The notes beneath the pieces are model-generated. The model saw nothing but the letters and a program-made list of their open reading frames with translations, was not told where the DNA came from and searched no databases. A stretch of DNA of 64,000 nucleotides from contig NZ_CP031093.1 in NCBI RefSeq assembly GCF_004851605.1, forward strand, positions 3,720,692-3,784,691, in the 5' to 3' direction. The stretch's first letter is position 1, and the number at the start of each line of letters is the position of its first letter. Below, piece after piece: positions 17,225-25,719 of this stretch. The stretch comes from Hydrocarboniclastica marina (GTDB lineage Bacteria > Pseudomonadota > Gammaproteobacteria > Pseudomonadales > Oleiphilaceae). The translations under genes were made by a program, and so were the position numbers.

Positions 17225-18366
17225 TACGATTTGCTAGGCACTGCCTTTTGCGAAGCCTTTATGGCCGACCCTCTGAGGTTACGCACTATAACCGCCAGCG
17301 GGCCCCCGCCATCGGGTCCCTGATGTTCTGCCCCACCTGAAACAAATAGACGGGTCTCCTTCAGACGTCCGGCCAATACACCTCCGACCAGAGCCCGTGC
17401 GTGACGAGTAGGATGAATGTCACTGTCATCCCACATAACATGTCGCTGACCGCGGATCTTGCCGGAAGACGCAGGCTCTGCTTTAACCAGAAGTGCTGCA
17501 ATATCCTCAACACCGAGTGATCTTTCTCTGACGGGAACCCGTTCCAGGGCTCTGTCCAGGGCTTCCGCGTCTAGGGCATCCTCCATAACGTCGTGTCCTA
17601 TCCGAAAGGTTGGGTCCCAGCCCGCAGCATTGCCCAGCACCAGGATCTCGTTGCGCAAGAGTTCGATGCCTGCCGAGGTGCTGGCCCGTGTGGAATAAAG
17701 GTCGAATTGCCTACACACGCTCTCGTCAGAAAGTTGTGTCAGGTTAACCTCGTTCAGCGCAAGGGCAACACCGAGTGCGGAGGCGCCCCTTGAGTAACCC
17801 ATTGACCTATATGTGTCTGACGTAACAACAGTTTTACCGCGTTTACACGCGTCGCTAACTCTGGCGGCAGTGAGTAGCGGACACTTGATCTGTACATAAT
17901 GTACATCCTCGACCGACGCGATACCGGCCCGCTTCATCGCTGCATTGACTGCTTTCGCAGTTTCCTTAATCTGTTCTGTCCGACCCAGCTCTTCCGGCGC
18001 AAAATTCCGGGTGAAGGCAATGCCTGCTGCAAGGCCAGGCAGATCCGAGGCTTCTGAGTCAGGTGTTTCATCGACCTCGAAAACCAGCCAGTGGGGGCAC
18101 AGCCCGCCTTCAGTTCCACCGGACATTACGAAAGCTATGCGCTCGGTTACCTCAGCGGTAGAGCAACCCAGTTCATCGGCAAACAGCCTGGTCAGCGTTT
18201 GAGTGGAGAAAGCCCTAGTAAAGTCATTTACGCAGCCATTGCCCTCTGTTTTCCCCAATACGGCAATCACATGCGCTGCGTTAATATTCCCTTCTTGGAT
18301 GGCTTTATTGAGACCGTCGGTATCATCTGGCGAAGCCGCTGCAATGCGGTGGATTCGGGTACGCAT
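17224..18366 (-). CDS. atzD: Cyanuric acid hydrolase/barbiturase (ring-opening amidohydrolase)
   Basis: A 380-residue member of the small cyanuric acid hydrolase/barbiturase family, the normal length. The three repeated Lys-Ser pairs of its three-fold pseudo-symmetric active site can be placed: Lys39 (LGKTEGNGCVND) with Ser82 (VMSGGTEGG); Lys161 (VQIKCPLL) with Ser231 region (RASTSAGIEL); and Lys303 (SGKIRGQRH) with Ser343 (VSGGAEHQGPDGGGP). The family opens cyanuric acid to carboxybiuret (which decays to biuret) or barbiturate to ureidomalonate. Biuret and allophanate hydrolase genes elsewhere in the window favour cyanuric acid. It lies between a binding-protein gene (3 bp upstream) and the transporter ATPase, an unusual arrangement. 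Choice between the two substrates is not certain. Confidence 0.85.
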   Translation of the reverse strand: MRTRIHRIAAASPDDTDGLNKAIQEGNINAAHVIAVLGKTEGNGCVNDFTRAFSTQTLTRLFADELGCSTAEVTERIAFVMSGGTEGGLCPHWLVFEVDETPDSEASDLPGLAAGIAFTRNFAPEELGRTEQIKETAKAVNAAMKRAGIASVEDVHYVQIKCPLLTAARVSDACKRGKTVVTSDTYRSMGYSRGASALGVALALNEVNLTQLSDESVCRQFDLYSTRASTSAGIELLRNEILVLGNAAGWDPTFRIGHDVMEDALDAEALDRALERVPVRERSLGVEDIAALLVKAEPASSGKIRGQRHVMWDDSDIHPTRHARALVGGVLAGRLKETRLFVSGGAEHQGPDGGGPLAVIVRNLRGSAIKASQKAVPSKS

Positions 18367-18369
18367 AGT

Positions 18370-19413
18370 TCATCGGCCTCCTACGTTCAGCATGCGCTCT
18401 TCGAGCGGAGGCAAAAAACGAGAGTCGAATACTTGATCGGGTGCAGGTGGGTTTTCCACTCCGAAAACCTTTGACACCACATCGATGGATTCCTTCAGGC
18501 GCTCAGCGTCGACAGCGCCTAGGCCGAGCTCGCGTACCTCATCAGTAATAATCTGGTTATCAAGATAAAATTCCATTCTTTGCATTTCCAGATCCCGATC
18601 GATAAGGGAGTCACGCCTTACCAGGGCGTCTATTGCCGCCTCAGGATTTTCAATCGTCGCCATCCACGCACGGTTCACAGCCCGGACGATGTCTTCGACG
18701 ACTTCGGGTTCCTCCTCGATCATCTTTGCTGGAACAATAACCCCATTGCTGTACATGGAAATGCCGTAATCGGTGTAATACATGATGCGGATATCGTCCG
18801 CGTCGACACCGAGCTGCAACAGGTTGACATAGGAACTGGGCGGGAACGACATGATGGCGTCAACCTGACCGCGATACAGCATCGGTTCACGCAAATTAGG
18901 TGACACGTTATCAAATTTCACTTGAGACGCATCGATATTCAAAGCCGCGGCCAATACAGGAAACAGCCGATAGGCTGTATCGTTGACAGGAGCTCCGACA
19001 CTCTTCCCTTCGAGGTCACGAGGGTGCTCAATACCGCTGCCTTTCAAGGTCACCACACCCATCGGGGGACGGTTGTAGATCATGTAAACCATGCGCTGCT
19101 GGTCGTTCGGATTCTGAGCGTTGAATTCGATCATTGTGTTGATGTCGCCGAATCCAAACTGGTATCTGCCGCTGGCGATACGAGTTATCACAGCAGAAGA
19201 ACCTTCACCGGCATCAATGGTGACATCAAGGTCTTCGTCACTGAAATAGCCTCGCTCGGCGGCCAGCAGAAAAGGTGCGTTTGAGGCTTCAAATACCCAA
19301 TTGGCAGTGAACCTGAGCTCTTTGGCTGCTGCGGGAACAGTTGTAACGAAAAACACTATAGCTACACCCCAAGCGAGACTGCTGTAATGTAAGAAGTGTT
19401 TTGGGGAGATCAT
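18370..19413 (-). CDS. ABC transporter substrate-binding protein, NMT1/THI5-like
   Basis: A 347-residue periplasmic protein with a signal peptide ending near AAA-KEL (about residue 31). The mature N-terminus LRFTANWVFEASNAPFLLAAERGYF and the GEGSSAVITRIASGRYQFGFGDINTM segment (split here) identify the NMT1-like binding-protein fold. It is the first gene of the operon with cyanuric acid hydrolase, ATPase and permease, and is read divergently from a LysR gene. It probably delivers cyanuric acid or a related imide to the permease. Paralogous to the protein at 13449-14501. Confidence 0.87.
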   Translation of the reverse strand: MISPKHFLHYSSLAWGVAIVFFVTTVPAAAKELRFTANWVFEASNAPFLLAAERGYFSDEDLDVTIDAGEGSSAVITRIASGRYQFGFGDINTMIEFNAQNPNDQQRMVYMIYNRPPMGVVTLKGSGIEHPRDLEGKSVGAPVNDTAYRLFPVLAAALNIDASQVKFDNVSPNLREPMLYRGQVDAIMSFPPSSYVNLLQLGVDADDIRIMYYTDYGISMYSNGVIVPAKMIEEEPEVVEDIVRAVNRAWMATIENPEAAIDALVRRDSLIDRDLEMQRMEFYLDNQIITDEVRELGLGAVDAERLKESIDVVSKVFGVENPPAPDQVFDSRFLPPLEERMLNVGGR

Positions 19414-19529
19414 GGTTACTTCCTCGTAAAAAACCGTGGGAACCTCAATCTACGGCAGCTAGGTGATCGTGACTAGCGCCTATTCGCGCTATAAGCGATG
19501 CCGAACCGACATCAGTGGGCAGGACATTT
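19414..19529. promoter_or_regulatory. Divergent promoter region of the LysR gene and the cyanuric acid operon
   Basis: This 116-bp gap between oppositely directed starts is the expected control region. It holds a partial dyad, AGCGCCTATTCGCGCTATA (about 19474-19492), compatible with a LysR-type T-N11-A site. No RutR-like palindrome is seen here, unlike most other transport operons in the window. Confidence 0.5.
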
Positions 19530-20441
19530 ATGCATCATGTAAGGTATTTGCGGTACGTCGATGCGGTCGCTCGCACGGGATCCATTCGTAAAGCAGCAGA
19601 ACGATTGAACATCGTCTCATCAGCGGTCAACCGGCGGATTCTTGATCTCGAACAGGAGATCGGGACCCCGTTATTCGAACGCTTGCCACGGGGTGTGAGG
19701 CTGACGCCTGCGGGAGAAATCTTCGTCGCTTACTTGCGACGGGCGCTCGCAGAAGTCGATCGTGTCCAGTCAGAAATTGAAGATTTACAGGGTCTGCGCC
19801 GAGGTGTTGTTCGGATTGCGGCTATAGAAGGGTTAGCTACCCATTTTCTGCCGGATATAATCAGCAATTTTCAACGAGACCATCCGAAAATTGTGTTCGG
19901 AATAGACATCTGTGGCCGGAATGAAGTGGTGAAGCGGGTTAAGCTTTTCGAAGCAGACCTCGGTCTTGTATTCAATCCGCCACCGGATGCAGATCTTCGC
20001 CATTTGGCCGAGATAGAAGAGCGGCTCTGTGCATTCGTTCCGACCGACCACCCGCTCGCTGATCGGCGATCAGTCAGGTTATCTGAATGCGTGGAATTTC
20101 CATTAGCGATACCGGATCGATCACTGGGTGGTCGGGTGCTGCTGGACAATTTCTTATCAAAGCGTTCTCTGAAATTGGAGCCTAACCTGGAAACCAACTC
20201 CTACGAGTTGATGCGTCATTTTGTCCTGCAAAGTGGAGGGGTCTACTTCCAGATCAGCACCGGCGTACCACAGCCAAATGGGCGTCCGGGACTTGTGGCT
20301 ATTCCGTTGGAAGAACGGGGATTAGCAGTGGGCAAACTGGTGCTGTGCTGCGAACGAAGCCGCACGCTGCCAGTGGCCGCGGCCATGGTTGCAGAACAGA
20401 TACAGACGGTTTTGGATGGTATTGCAGCCGAAAGTCGCTAG
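19530..20441 (+). CDS. LysR-family transcriptional regulator
   Basis: A 303-residue regulator. The ATG at 19530 is preferred over a GTG at 19515 because AGGA lies five bases upstream and the domain starts at MHHVRYLRYVDAV. Residues 5-65 form the LysR winged HTH (GSIRKAAERLNIVSSAVNRR, ending LFERLPRGVRLTPAG). The rest is the periplasmic-binding-protein-like effector domain. It is divergent from the operon that contains cyanuric acid hydrolase, the same arrangement as AtzR and atzDEF in Pseudomonas sp. ADP, so it probably activates that operon in response to its substrate or to nitrogen limitation. It is unlikely to control the distant operons that carry RutR-like sites. Confidence 0.85.
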   Translation: MHHVRYLRYVDAVARTGSIRKAAERLNIVSSAVNRRILDLEQEIGTPLFERLPRGVRLTPAGEIFVAYLRRALAEVDRVQSEIEDLQGLRRGVVRIAAIEGLATHFLPDIISNFQRDHPKIVFGIDICGRNEVVKRVKLFEADLGLVFNPPPDADLRHLAEIEERLCAFVPTDHPLADRRSVRLSECVEFPLAIPDRSLGGRVLLDNFLSKRSLKLEPNLETNSYELMRHFVLQSGGVYFQISTGVPQPNGRPGLVAIPLEERGLAVGKLVLCCERSRTLPVAAAMVAEQIQTVLDGIAAESR

Positions 20442-20510
20442 CTTAAACTGATGCTTTCTGAGCAGCGCTATAGTGACAATTAGACGCTGGTCGGCATTGA
20501 GAGGTCGACT

Positions 20511-20530
20511 TAGAATAAAATTAAATTCTA
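20511..20530. promoter_or_regulatory. Inverted repeat before the 2OG oxygenase start
   Basis: TAGAAT and ATTCTA form a short dyad (20511-20516 and 20525-20530) in AT-rich DNA. The dyad is followed by AGGAG, the ribosome-binding site of the oxygenase gene at 20543. It may be an operator or a structure near the leader. The dyad is short, so it could be chance. Confidence 0.3.
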
Positions 20531-20542
20531 GGAGACATACTG

Positions 20543-21526
20543 ATGCAGACCATTGTTCCTGCAATTGACCTCCACCTTTTTACTCGCGGAGATGCGAAGC
20601 AGCGACAGCAACTTGCCAGCGAGGTTGATAAAGCATGTCGCGAAATCGGCTTTCTTATCATTCGAAATCACGGCGTTGCCCGTGAGGTCCTTGAGAAGGC
20701 GCGCCAGGCTAGCAAAGCTTTTTTTAGCCTGCCGAAGGACCGGAAGTTAGCCTATGCGCCACCTGACAACCGATTCCGGGGTTATTATGGCGTTGGTAAT
20801 ACAGCGCTGGCTTACAGCCGGGACGAGGTTTCTCCACCTGATTTGTTCGAGCGATTCACCATTGGACCATTTGATTTTGCCTGTGACGACTACCATCAGC
20901 AATTTAGCGAGCGTTTCTTTCCCGACAATATCTGGCCAGATGAACCTGAAGAATTCCGGCAGGCACTACAGTCGTACTATCGGAGCATGGAAGCGCTCGC
21001 CGAGACCCTGATGCAGGTATTCGCTGTGGCGCTGAACCTGCCAGAAGATTATTTCGCAACTAGTATTGACCGTCACATCTCTGCGATGTCGGTAAATTAC
21101 TATCCCGCTCAACCTGACACGCCGGCTACTGGCCAACTACGGGCTGGCGCCCATACTGACTATGGCACGCTGACGATTGTGGCGCCTACCGAGTCACCTG
21201 GGTGCCTGCAAGTTCTACGACAAGGCGAATGGTATGAGGTGCAACCGGAGCCTGGATGCTTTGTGGTCAATATTGGTGACCTAATGGCTCAGTGGACCAA
21301 CGATCAATGGGTGTCTACCATGCATCGCGTCGGCAACCCGCCGAGGGAGTTAGCGCACACTGATCGCCTAGCGCTGATTTTTTTCCATCAACCTAACGCG
21401 GATGCAAGAGTAGAGTGTCTGCCCAGTTGCCGGTCGCCCGACAATCCGGCGCGCTATGAGCCGACCACTTCAGGAGAACACCTGGTAAACAAGAAAGCCA
21501 AGACAGTCCGTCGATCAACGGATTGA
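20543..21526 (+). CDS. 2-oxoglutarate/Fe(II)-dependent oxygenase, isopenicillin N synthase-like
   Basis: A 327-residue non-haem iron oxygenase, one of four paralogues in the window. The iron ligands are His204 and Asp206 (AGAHTDYGTLT) and His261 (STMHRVGN). Arg275 (TDRLALIFF) would bind the 2OG carboxylate; the usual Ser two residues later is Ala here. The N-terminal DIOX_N domain (ACREIGFLIIRNHGV) is complete. Family members hydroxylate or demethylate small molecules, and thymine 7-hydroxylase is a known pyrimidine-acting member. It follows the LysR gene on the same strand after about 100 bp with its own AGGAG site. The substrate is unknown, but the context suggests an N-heterocycle. Confidence 0.85.
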   Translation: MQTIVPAIDLHLFTRGDAKQRQQLASEVDKACREIGFLIIRNHGVAREVLEKARQASKAFFSLPKDRKLAYAPPDNRFRGYYGVGNTALAYSRDEVSPPDLFERFTIGPFDFACDDYHQQFSERFFPDNIWPDEPEEFRQALQSYYRSMEALAETLMQVFAVALNLPEDYFATSIDRHISAMSVNYYPAQPDTPATGQLRAGAHTDYGTLTIVAPTESPGCLQVLRQGEWYEVQPEPGCFVVNIGDLMAQWTNDQWVSTMHRVGNPPRELAHTDRLALIFFHQPNADARVECLPSCRSPDNPARYEPTTSGEHLVNKKAKTVRRSTD

Positions 21527-21670
21527 ATGCCGAGATCTTTTCTGGTTGACCAGAAGCTGAACGCCACATTGTAATTATACGCTGAAGGTTATATTTATAA
21601 CTGAGCGCTACATCGAGGCTAATCTTTACGACTGGTAGCAGTTTTGACGGTTCACCCAAATTATTAACAC

Positions 21671-21850
21671 AGGACTGATCAGCATCGACATGCAGGCCGA
21701 CTTCTGCATTAAGGCAGCGACCGACGCCCTGAATGCCTGCTGATGGAGGACTGCTGTGGCGCTACCGACCTAGACAACCACTGACGTGACCTGAAGATGA
21801 TCCAGATGCAGGGGGTTTTTGGCGCCATCGATACCTCGGAAGTACTGTAA
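21671..21850 (+). pseudogene. Internally deleted biuret hydrolase remnant
   Basis: The sequence ISIDMQADFCIKAA (around 21680-21721) matches the N-terminal catalytic-Asp block of the biuret hydrolases here (compare [14 protein letters not shown] at 44026-44712). It is followed almost at once by [14 protein letters not shown] and then DLKMIQMQG.FGAIDTSEVL, which match the C-terminal part of the same gene ([20 protein letters not shown]). About 130 central residues, with the catalytic Lys and Cys, are gone, and stops interrupt the reading. The original gene therefore lay just before the cupin, next to the 2OG oxygenase. Confidence 0.8.
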
Positions 21851-21851
21851 A

Positions 21852-22217
21852 ATGGCTGCAAATATTATGAAAAACCGTGCTTCACACCTCTCCCTCACAC
21901 CGGACGCCATCGCCGACATTCCAGAAAGCGAGTGGCAGGACTTCCGCCCCGGGGTTTCCCTATATCCGCTACACGGTGAGCCACCCGGGCGGCAGTCATC
22001 GGCACTACTGAGATACCAGCCCGGCGCCAGTGTGCCGGGCCATACCCACCTTGGGGTTGAGCACATATTCGTCATCCAAGGCAGCCAGGAGGATGAGAAC
22101 GGCTACTATCCGACCGGCACGCTCCTAATAAGCCCGATCGGCAGCAGTCATCATGTTACTAGCGTCGAAGGCTGTATCGTGCTCGCAGTCTGGAGCGACG
22201 GCATTCAGGTAGAGTGA
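21852..22217 (+). CDS. Cupin-domain protein (ChrR-like)
   Basis: A 121-residue single-domain cupin starting at the ATG at 21852, just after the biuret hydrolase relic. Cupin motif 1 is seen as PGHTHLGVEHIFVIQGSQEDENG and motif 2 as SPIGSSHHVTSVEGC (partial listing). The conserved His and Glu would bind a metal, as in the cupin domains of anti-sigma factor ChrR and acireductone-like enzymes. Its function is unknown. Position suggests it was cotranscribed with the former biuret hydrolase and may tune or assist ring-opened product metabolism. Confidence 0.7.
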   Translation: MAANIMKNRASHLSLTPDAIADIPESEWQDFRPGVSLYPLHGEPPGRQSSALLRYQPGASVPGHTHLGVEHIFVIQGSQEDENGYYPTGTLLISPIGSSHHVTSVEGCIVLAVWSDGIQVE

Positions 22218-23012
22218 AATCTTTTCAGGATATTTCTCAAGTTTGGCGAGGCTTATCGCGCCCACGGAGATAACTGACCAGTCATAGAACAGGCGTTTTT
22301 TGGTAATTACTGAACCTATGCATTAAACCAGCAGAACAATAATTGCCAACGACCTGTTTCAAACTGACCCTCCTCCGGCGGAGCCTCAAATAATCAGCTG
22401 TTTCAAATCCCGGGACGCTGATGATTTCGGCCATATCAAGCCATCGAAACCAAACCTATAAGATAAAAAACATATGCAGTGTTTACGGGACGAGCCAGGT
22501 TATTTCCATTGTCATAGTCATGGTTTTTGTACTGTGGAGGATGGGACCAATTGCTCAAGAGAAGATCACCATTAACGGCTAGTAAAAAATAGATGAGCTG
22601 AACACAGATCAATGCCTGGCTAGGCAGAGTTCGGGCTGCCGTGATGCCTTATTTTGGACCACATCTCCCGAAACCAGAGACGCTTAGTCGCGTGAGAGGA
22701 CAAGGTGAACTCGAGATTCGTGGCGCCTACACAACATGCTTCAGGACTGACAGACTACCGAAATCCTCCAACCGAGCTTCGCAAGGAGCACGCTTGGCTA
22801 CGGCGACCCGGATGCAGAAGCTCCTTACAACGTTTCGTACAGTAACGCCATCTATGGGTTAGACACCCGAGCGCATTTGCTACAGCGCACCGAATTTACT
22901 CCAGGGAATCGCAGGTGGCCGGCTTATTTGACCACTAGGTTGAGCAGCGGGGTGTGCCGTAATCCGGTCCCGCACGTAGAGTTTCTGCCTAGCGCCAGCG
23001 TTCTGACGTAAG
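22218..23012. other. Intergenic region with possible degenerate coding fragment
   Basis: About 790 bp between the cupin and the end of the EamA gene. Most of it has no open frame worth calling. Around 22795-22935 a plus-strand frame reads GYGDPDAEAPYNVSYSNAIY and continues with protein-like composition, but it has no start and I cannot name the family. It may be the tail of a deleted gene. This gap also marks the break between catabolic regions A and B. Confidence 0.35.
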
Positions 23013-23972
23013 TCAGACCAATCGATCCGGAACCGGCCCCCTCGCCTGACGCCTGTCCGCTAACCCCACCACTAAGAGACCCAGCCCGATCAGGCAGAAC
23101 CCCACAATATCCCAGGCGCCCGGATGCTCGTTCAGGATGAAGTACGAGGAGACCATCCCCACCGCCGGGACCGCCGCTGATCCCAGGGACAAACTCACCG
23201 CCGGCAGTGATCGGATCGCGCCAACCTGAGCCGCCACACATAGACCCGACGCGAAGGCGCCGCTAAAAAAGATGTTGACCAAAAACCCCTGCTCCCAACG
23301 AATGGCTGCTGAATTCTCAAGAATAAGCGCGATCGGAAGAAGAAACACCGTTGAAACCAGAAGCTGCCAAGGGATAAGTGAAAGCACATCCCCGCGCCAC
23401 TGGTGGCGACGGACATGCACCAGCCCGACCGTCCAGAGCATTGTGGCCAGTACGATAAGCCCTCCGCCCAGCAGCGCTCCCGGTTCGCCCCAATTCACGG
23501 AGAAAGGGTTAAATATAGCCATAAGGCCGGCCAGGCCCAGCCCTGTTCCGAGCGCCCGAGCGAAAGTAAAACGCTCCCCCAGAAACAGCACCGCGGCGGG
23601 AACCACCCAGATCGGGGAGGTATAGGCAAGAATCGCAGCCCGACCGGCCGGCATGAACTGCAAACCCACCGTGACCAGACCAATGAACCCCATATTCTGC
23701 AACAACCCGACCGAAAAGATCACCGGCACATCTGCGCGGTGCGGCCGCCGCAGGATACCCATGAACGCAGCGATCATGAACATAGTGACGGTACCCAGCA
23801 GCATGCGCAGGGTTGTGTAGAGCAACGGCGGACTGTACTCCAGACCGATTTTCAGGATCGGGAAATTGATGCCCCAGGTCAGGGCTGTAAAGGCCAGCAG
23901 GACATAGCCATTTCGCCAGGCATAGACCGGCCCGGGCTGGCGGATGTCCGTGGTACCAGCTTGCCCCGCCAT
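23013..23972 (-). CDS. EamA/DMT-family transporter
   Basis: A 319-residue membrane protein with about ten hydrophobic segments in two EamA repeats (the first begins YVLLAFTALTWGINFPILK; the second about residue 165). Start ATG at 23972 overlaps the TGA of the upstream permease (TGATG). Drug/metabolite transporters export amino acids, purines or other metabolites. As the last gene of an NMT1-type import operon, it might export a by-product or excess substrate. The direction and substrate cannot be read from sequence. Confidence 0.85.
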   Translation of the reverse strand: MAGQAGTTDIRQPGPVYAWRNGYVLLAFTALTWGINFPILKIGLEYSPPLLYTTLRMLLGTVTMFMIAAFMGILRRPHRADVPVIFSVGLLQNMGFIGLVTVGLQFMPAGRAAILAYTSPIWVVPAAVLFLGERFTFARALGTGLGLAGLMAIFNPFSVNWGEPGALLGGGLIVLATMLWTVGLVHVRRHQWRGDVLSLIPWQLLVSTVFLLPIALILENSAAIRWEQGFLVNIFFSGAFASGLCVAAQVGAIRSLPAVSLSLGSAAVPAVGMVSSYFILNEHPGAWDIVGFCLIGLGLLVVGLADRRQARGPVPDRLV

Positions 23973-24775
23973 CAATGCTCGACCTTTAATGCACTCTCAT
24001 GCCAGTTCTTCAGGGCCAGATCTGACAACCAGACCATCAGCGCGAATAGGGCAATTCCGGTGAGCGTGATAAGAATCAGGGCTGCAAACATCTTTGGAAT
24101 CTGCAGGTTATAACCGGACTGCAGGATCATGTATGCGAGCCCCGCCTTCGCCCCCCCTGTGCCCGCCACAAATTCCGCTACCACGGCGCCGATAAGCGCC
24201 AGCCCCGAACTGATCCGAAGACCACCGAAAAAGTACGGCAACGCACTGGGTATACGCAGCCGAATCAGCTCCTGCCAGCGGCTGGTCCGGTACATTCGAA
24301 ACATGCTCAGCAGGTTGGGATCGACACTCCGCAAGCCCAAGGTCGTATTGGAGATGATCGGGAAAATAGCAATGATTACCGCACAGATGGTCAGGGCCCA
24401 GGTGGTGTCATTAACCCAAATGATAATGAGCGGCGCGATGGCTACGATGGGCGTCACCTGCAGCAGGACCGCATAGGGAAACAAACTGATTTCGATCCAC
24501 TTGCTCTGCACGAACAGCAGCGAAGCCGCCACCCCCAGCACTACTGATATGCCGAATGCCAGAAAGGTAATCATCAGCGTCATCACCAATGCGTCTAGAA
24601 GAGATGACCATTCACTGACCAACGACTCGGCAATAGCGGCAGGGCTAGGAACGATATACTTGGGCACGTCTAAAGCCATGACAGTCAGTTGCCACAACAG
24701 CAGAAAGACAACACCTACCATCAGCGGAGCTGCAATCTGGACGAAGCGCTCGTTCTGGATTAATGGTTTTTTCAT
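23972..24775 (-). CDS. ABC transporter permease, SsuC/TauC/NMT1 type
   Basis: A 267-residue inner-membrane permease with five or six hydrophobic segments and an EAA-type loop (FRMYRTSRWQELIRLRIPSALPYFFGGLR, listed only partly conserved as RTSRWQELIRLRIPSALPYF). Its start overlaps the ATPase stop and its stop overlaps the EamA start, so the operon is binding protein, ATPase, permease, EamA. Confidence 0.88.
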   Translation of the reverse strand: MKKPLIQNERFVQIAAPLMVGVVFLLLWQLTVMALDVPKYIVPSPAAIAESLVSEWSSLLDALVMTLMITFLAFGISVVLGVAASLLFVQSKWIEISLFPYAVLLQVTPIVAIAPLIIIWVNDTTWALTICAVIIAIFPIISNTTLGLRSVDPNLLSMFRMYRTSRWQELIRLRIPSALPYFFGGLRISSGLALIGAVVAEFVAGTGGAKAGLAYMILQSGYNLQIPKMFAALILITLTGIALFALMVWLSDLALKNWHESALKVEH

Positions 24776-25662
24776 CGAGCGTTCTCCTGCTTGCTGTTCG
24801 GGTCATCTCCCATTGCGCTGGCTCGCTCCAGAGCCTGAGAAACCTGCCTACAATAGCCGGCAAACTCGGTAGACACCCTGAAGTCCGTAGAACGCGGGTA
24901 AGGCTCATCAATAGCGATATCGTCTACGATGCGGCCTGGTCTGGCGGCCATTACCACCACCCGGCTGGACAGGTAGACGGCCTCATAGACGCTGTGGGTA
25001 ACGAAAACTACAGTCCATCCCTTGTCACGCCACAGCTTAAGCACGTCATCGTTGAGCTTGTTGCGGGTCATTTCATCAAGCGCGCCAAAAGGCTCGTCCA
25101 TCAGCAACAGGTTGGGTTCGGTCACCAGGGCCCGGGCAATAGATGCCCGCATCTGCATACCGCCGGAGAGCTCCCGTGGAAAAGCCTGGTCAAACCCCTT
25201 GAGCCCGACGAGATTGATGGCGTCATCGACTCTCTTTTCTAGTTCCGCTGAGTTACCAGCGTGTTCCAAGTCCAGGGGCAGGTGAACATTTTTCCGAACC
25301 CGCGCCCACGGCATTAAAGTGGCGTTCTGGAAAACAAACGCCAGTTTGCGGCGTTTGCTGCCCACCACATCATAGCCCTGCTCCCACCAACTGACGGTAC
25401 CGGTAGTGACCTCCCCGAGTCCTGCCAGGATACGGAGCAACGTGCTCTTGCCGCAGCCGGACGGGCCTAGGAGGCTGACAAATTCACCCTCACGGACAAC
25501 CAAGTCCGCGTTTTTCAAGGCAACAGTACCGTTGGCGTATACCTTATCGACGCCGGACGCTTCCAGCACAGGCCGGGGTGCCCCAGCGGGCGAGCCGCTG
25601 TCGTCCAGAGCCGGCTCTGGCCGGCTAAGCGGCACCAGTGGTGTTACCTTGGGTGCGGTCAT
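24772..25662 (-). CDS. ABC transporter ATP-binding protein, SsuB/TauB type
   Basis: A 296-residue ATPase. The ATG at 25662 is preferred to a GTG two codons upstream because AGGAG is then at the right distance. Walker A (GPSGCGKST), Q-loop (FVFQNATLMPW), signature (LSGGMQMRAS), Walker B (LLLMDEPFGALD) and H-loop (FVTHSVYEA) are intact. It carries a Pro-rich N-terminal extension of about 30 residues. It drives the permease overlapping its 3' end. Confidence 0.9.
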   Translation of the reverse strand: MTAPKVTPLVPLSRPEPALDDSGSPAGAPRPVLEASGVDKVYANGTVALKNADLVVREGEFVSLLGPSGCGKSTLLRILAGLGEVTTGTVSWWEQGYDVVGSKRRKLAFVFQNATLMPWARVRKNVHLPLDLEHAGNSAELEKRVDDAINLVGLKGFDQAFPRELSGGMQMRASIARALVTEPNLLLMDEPFGALDEMTRNKLNDDVLKLWRDKGWTVVFVTHSVYEAVYLSSRVVVMAARPGRIVDDIAIDEPYPRSTDFRVSTEFAGYCRQVSQALERASAMGDDPNSKQENAR

Positions 25663-25719
25663 GCTCACTCTCCTGCCGGTGGGCCCGAATTGCCCGCCGA
25701 GTTTTAGGTTACGGGTGGA

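Noticed and set aside
17224-18366. Barbiturase as the primary call for the ring-opening amidohydrolase
   Set aside because: Possible by family, but no ureidomalonase or uracil/thymine dehydrogenase is nearby, while biuret and allophanate hydrolases are. It is kept as the alternative.
22274-22286. ACTGACCAGTCAT after the cupin gene as another RutR-like site
   Set aside because: The half-sites overlap without the two-base spacer and the order differs from TTGACCANNTGGTCAA; no gene starts just downstream.
22795-22935. Open fragment reading GYGDPDAEAPYNVSYSNAIY as a gene
   Set aside because: No start codon, ribosome site or known domain; reported only as a possible remnant.
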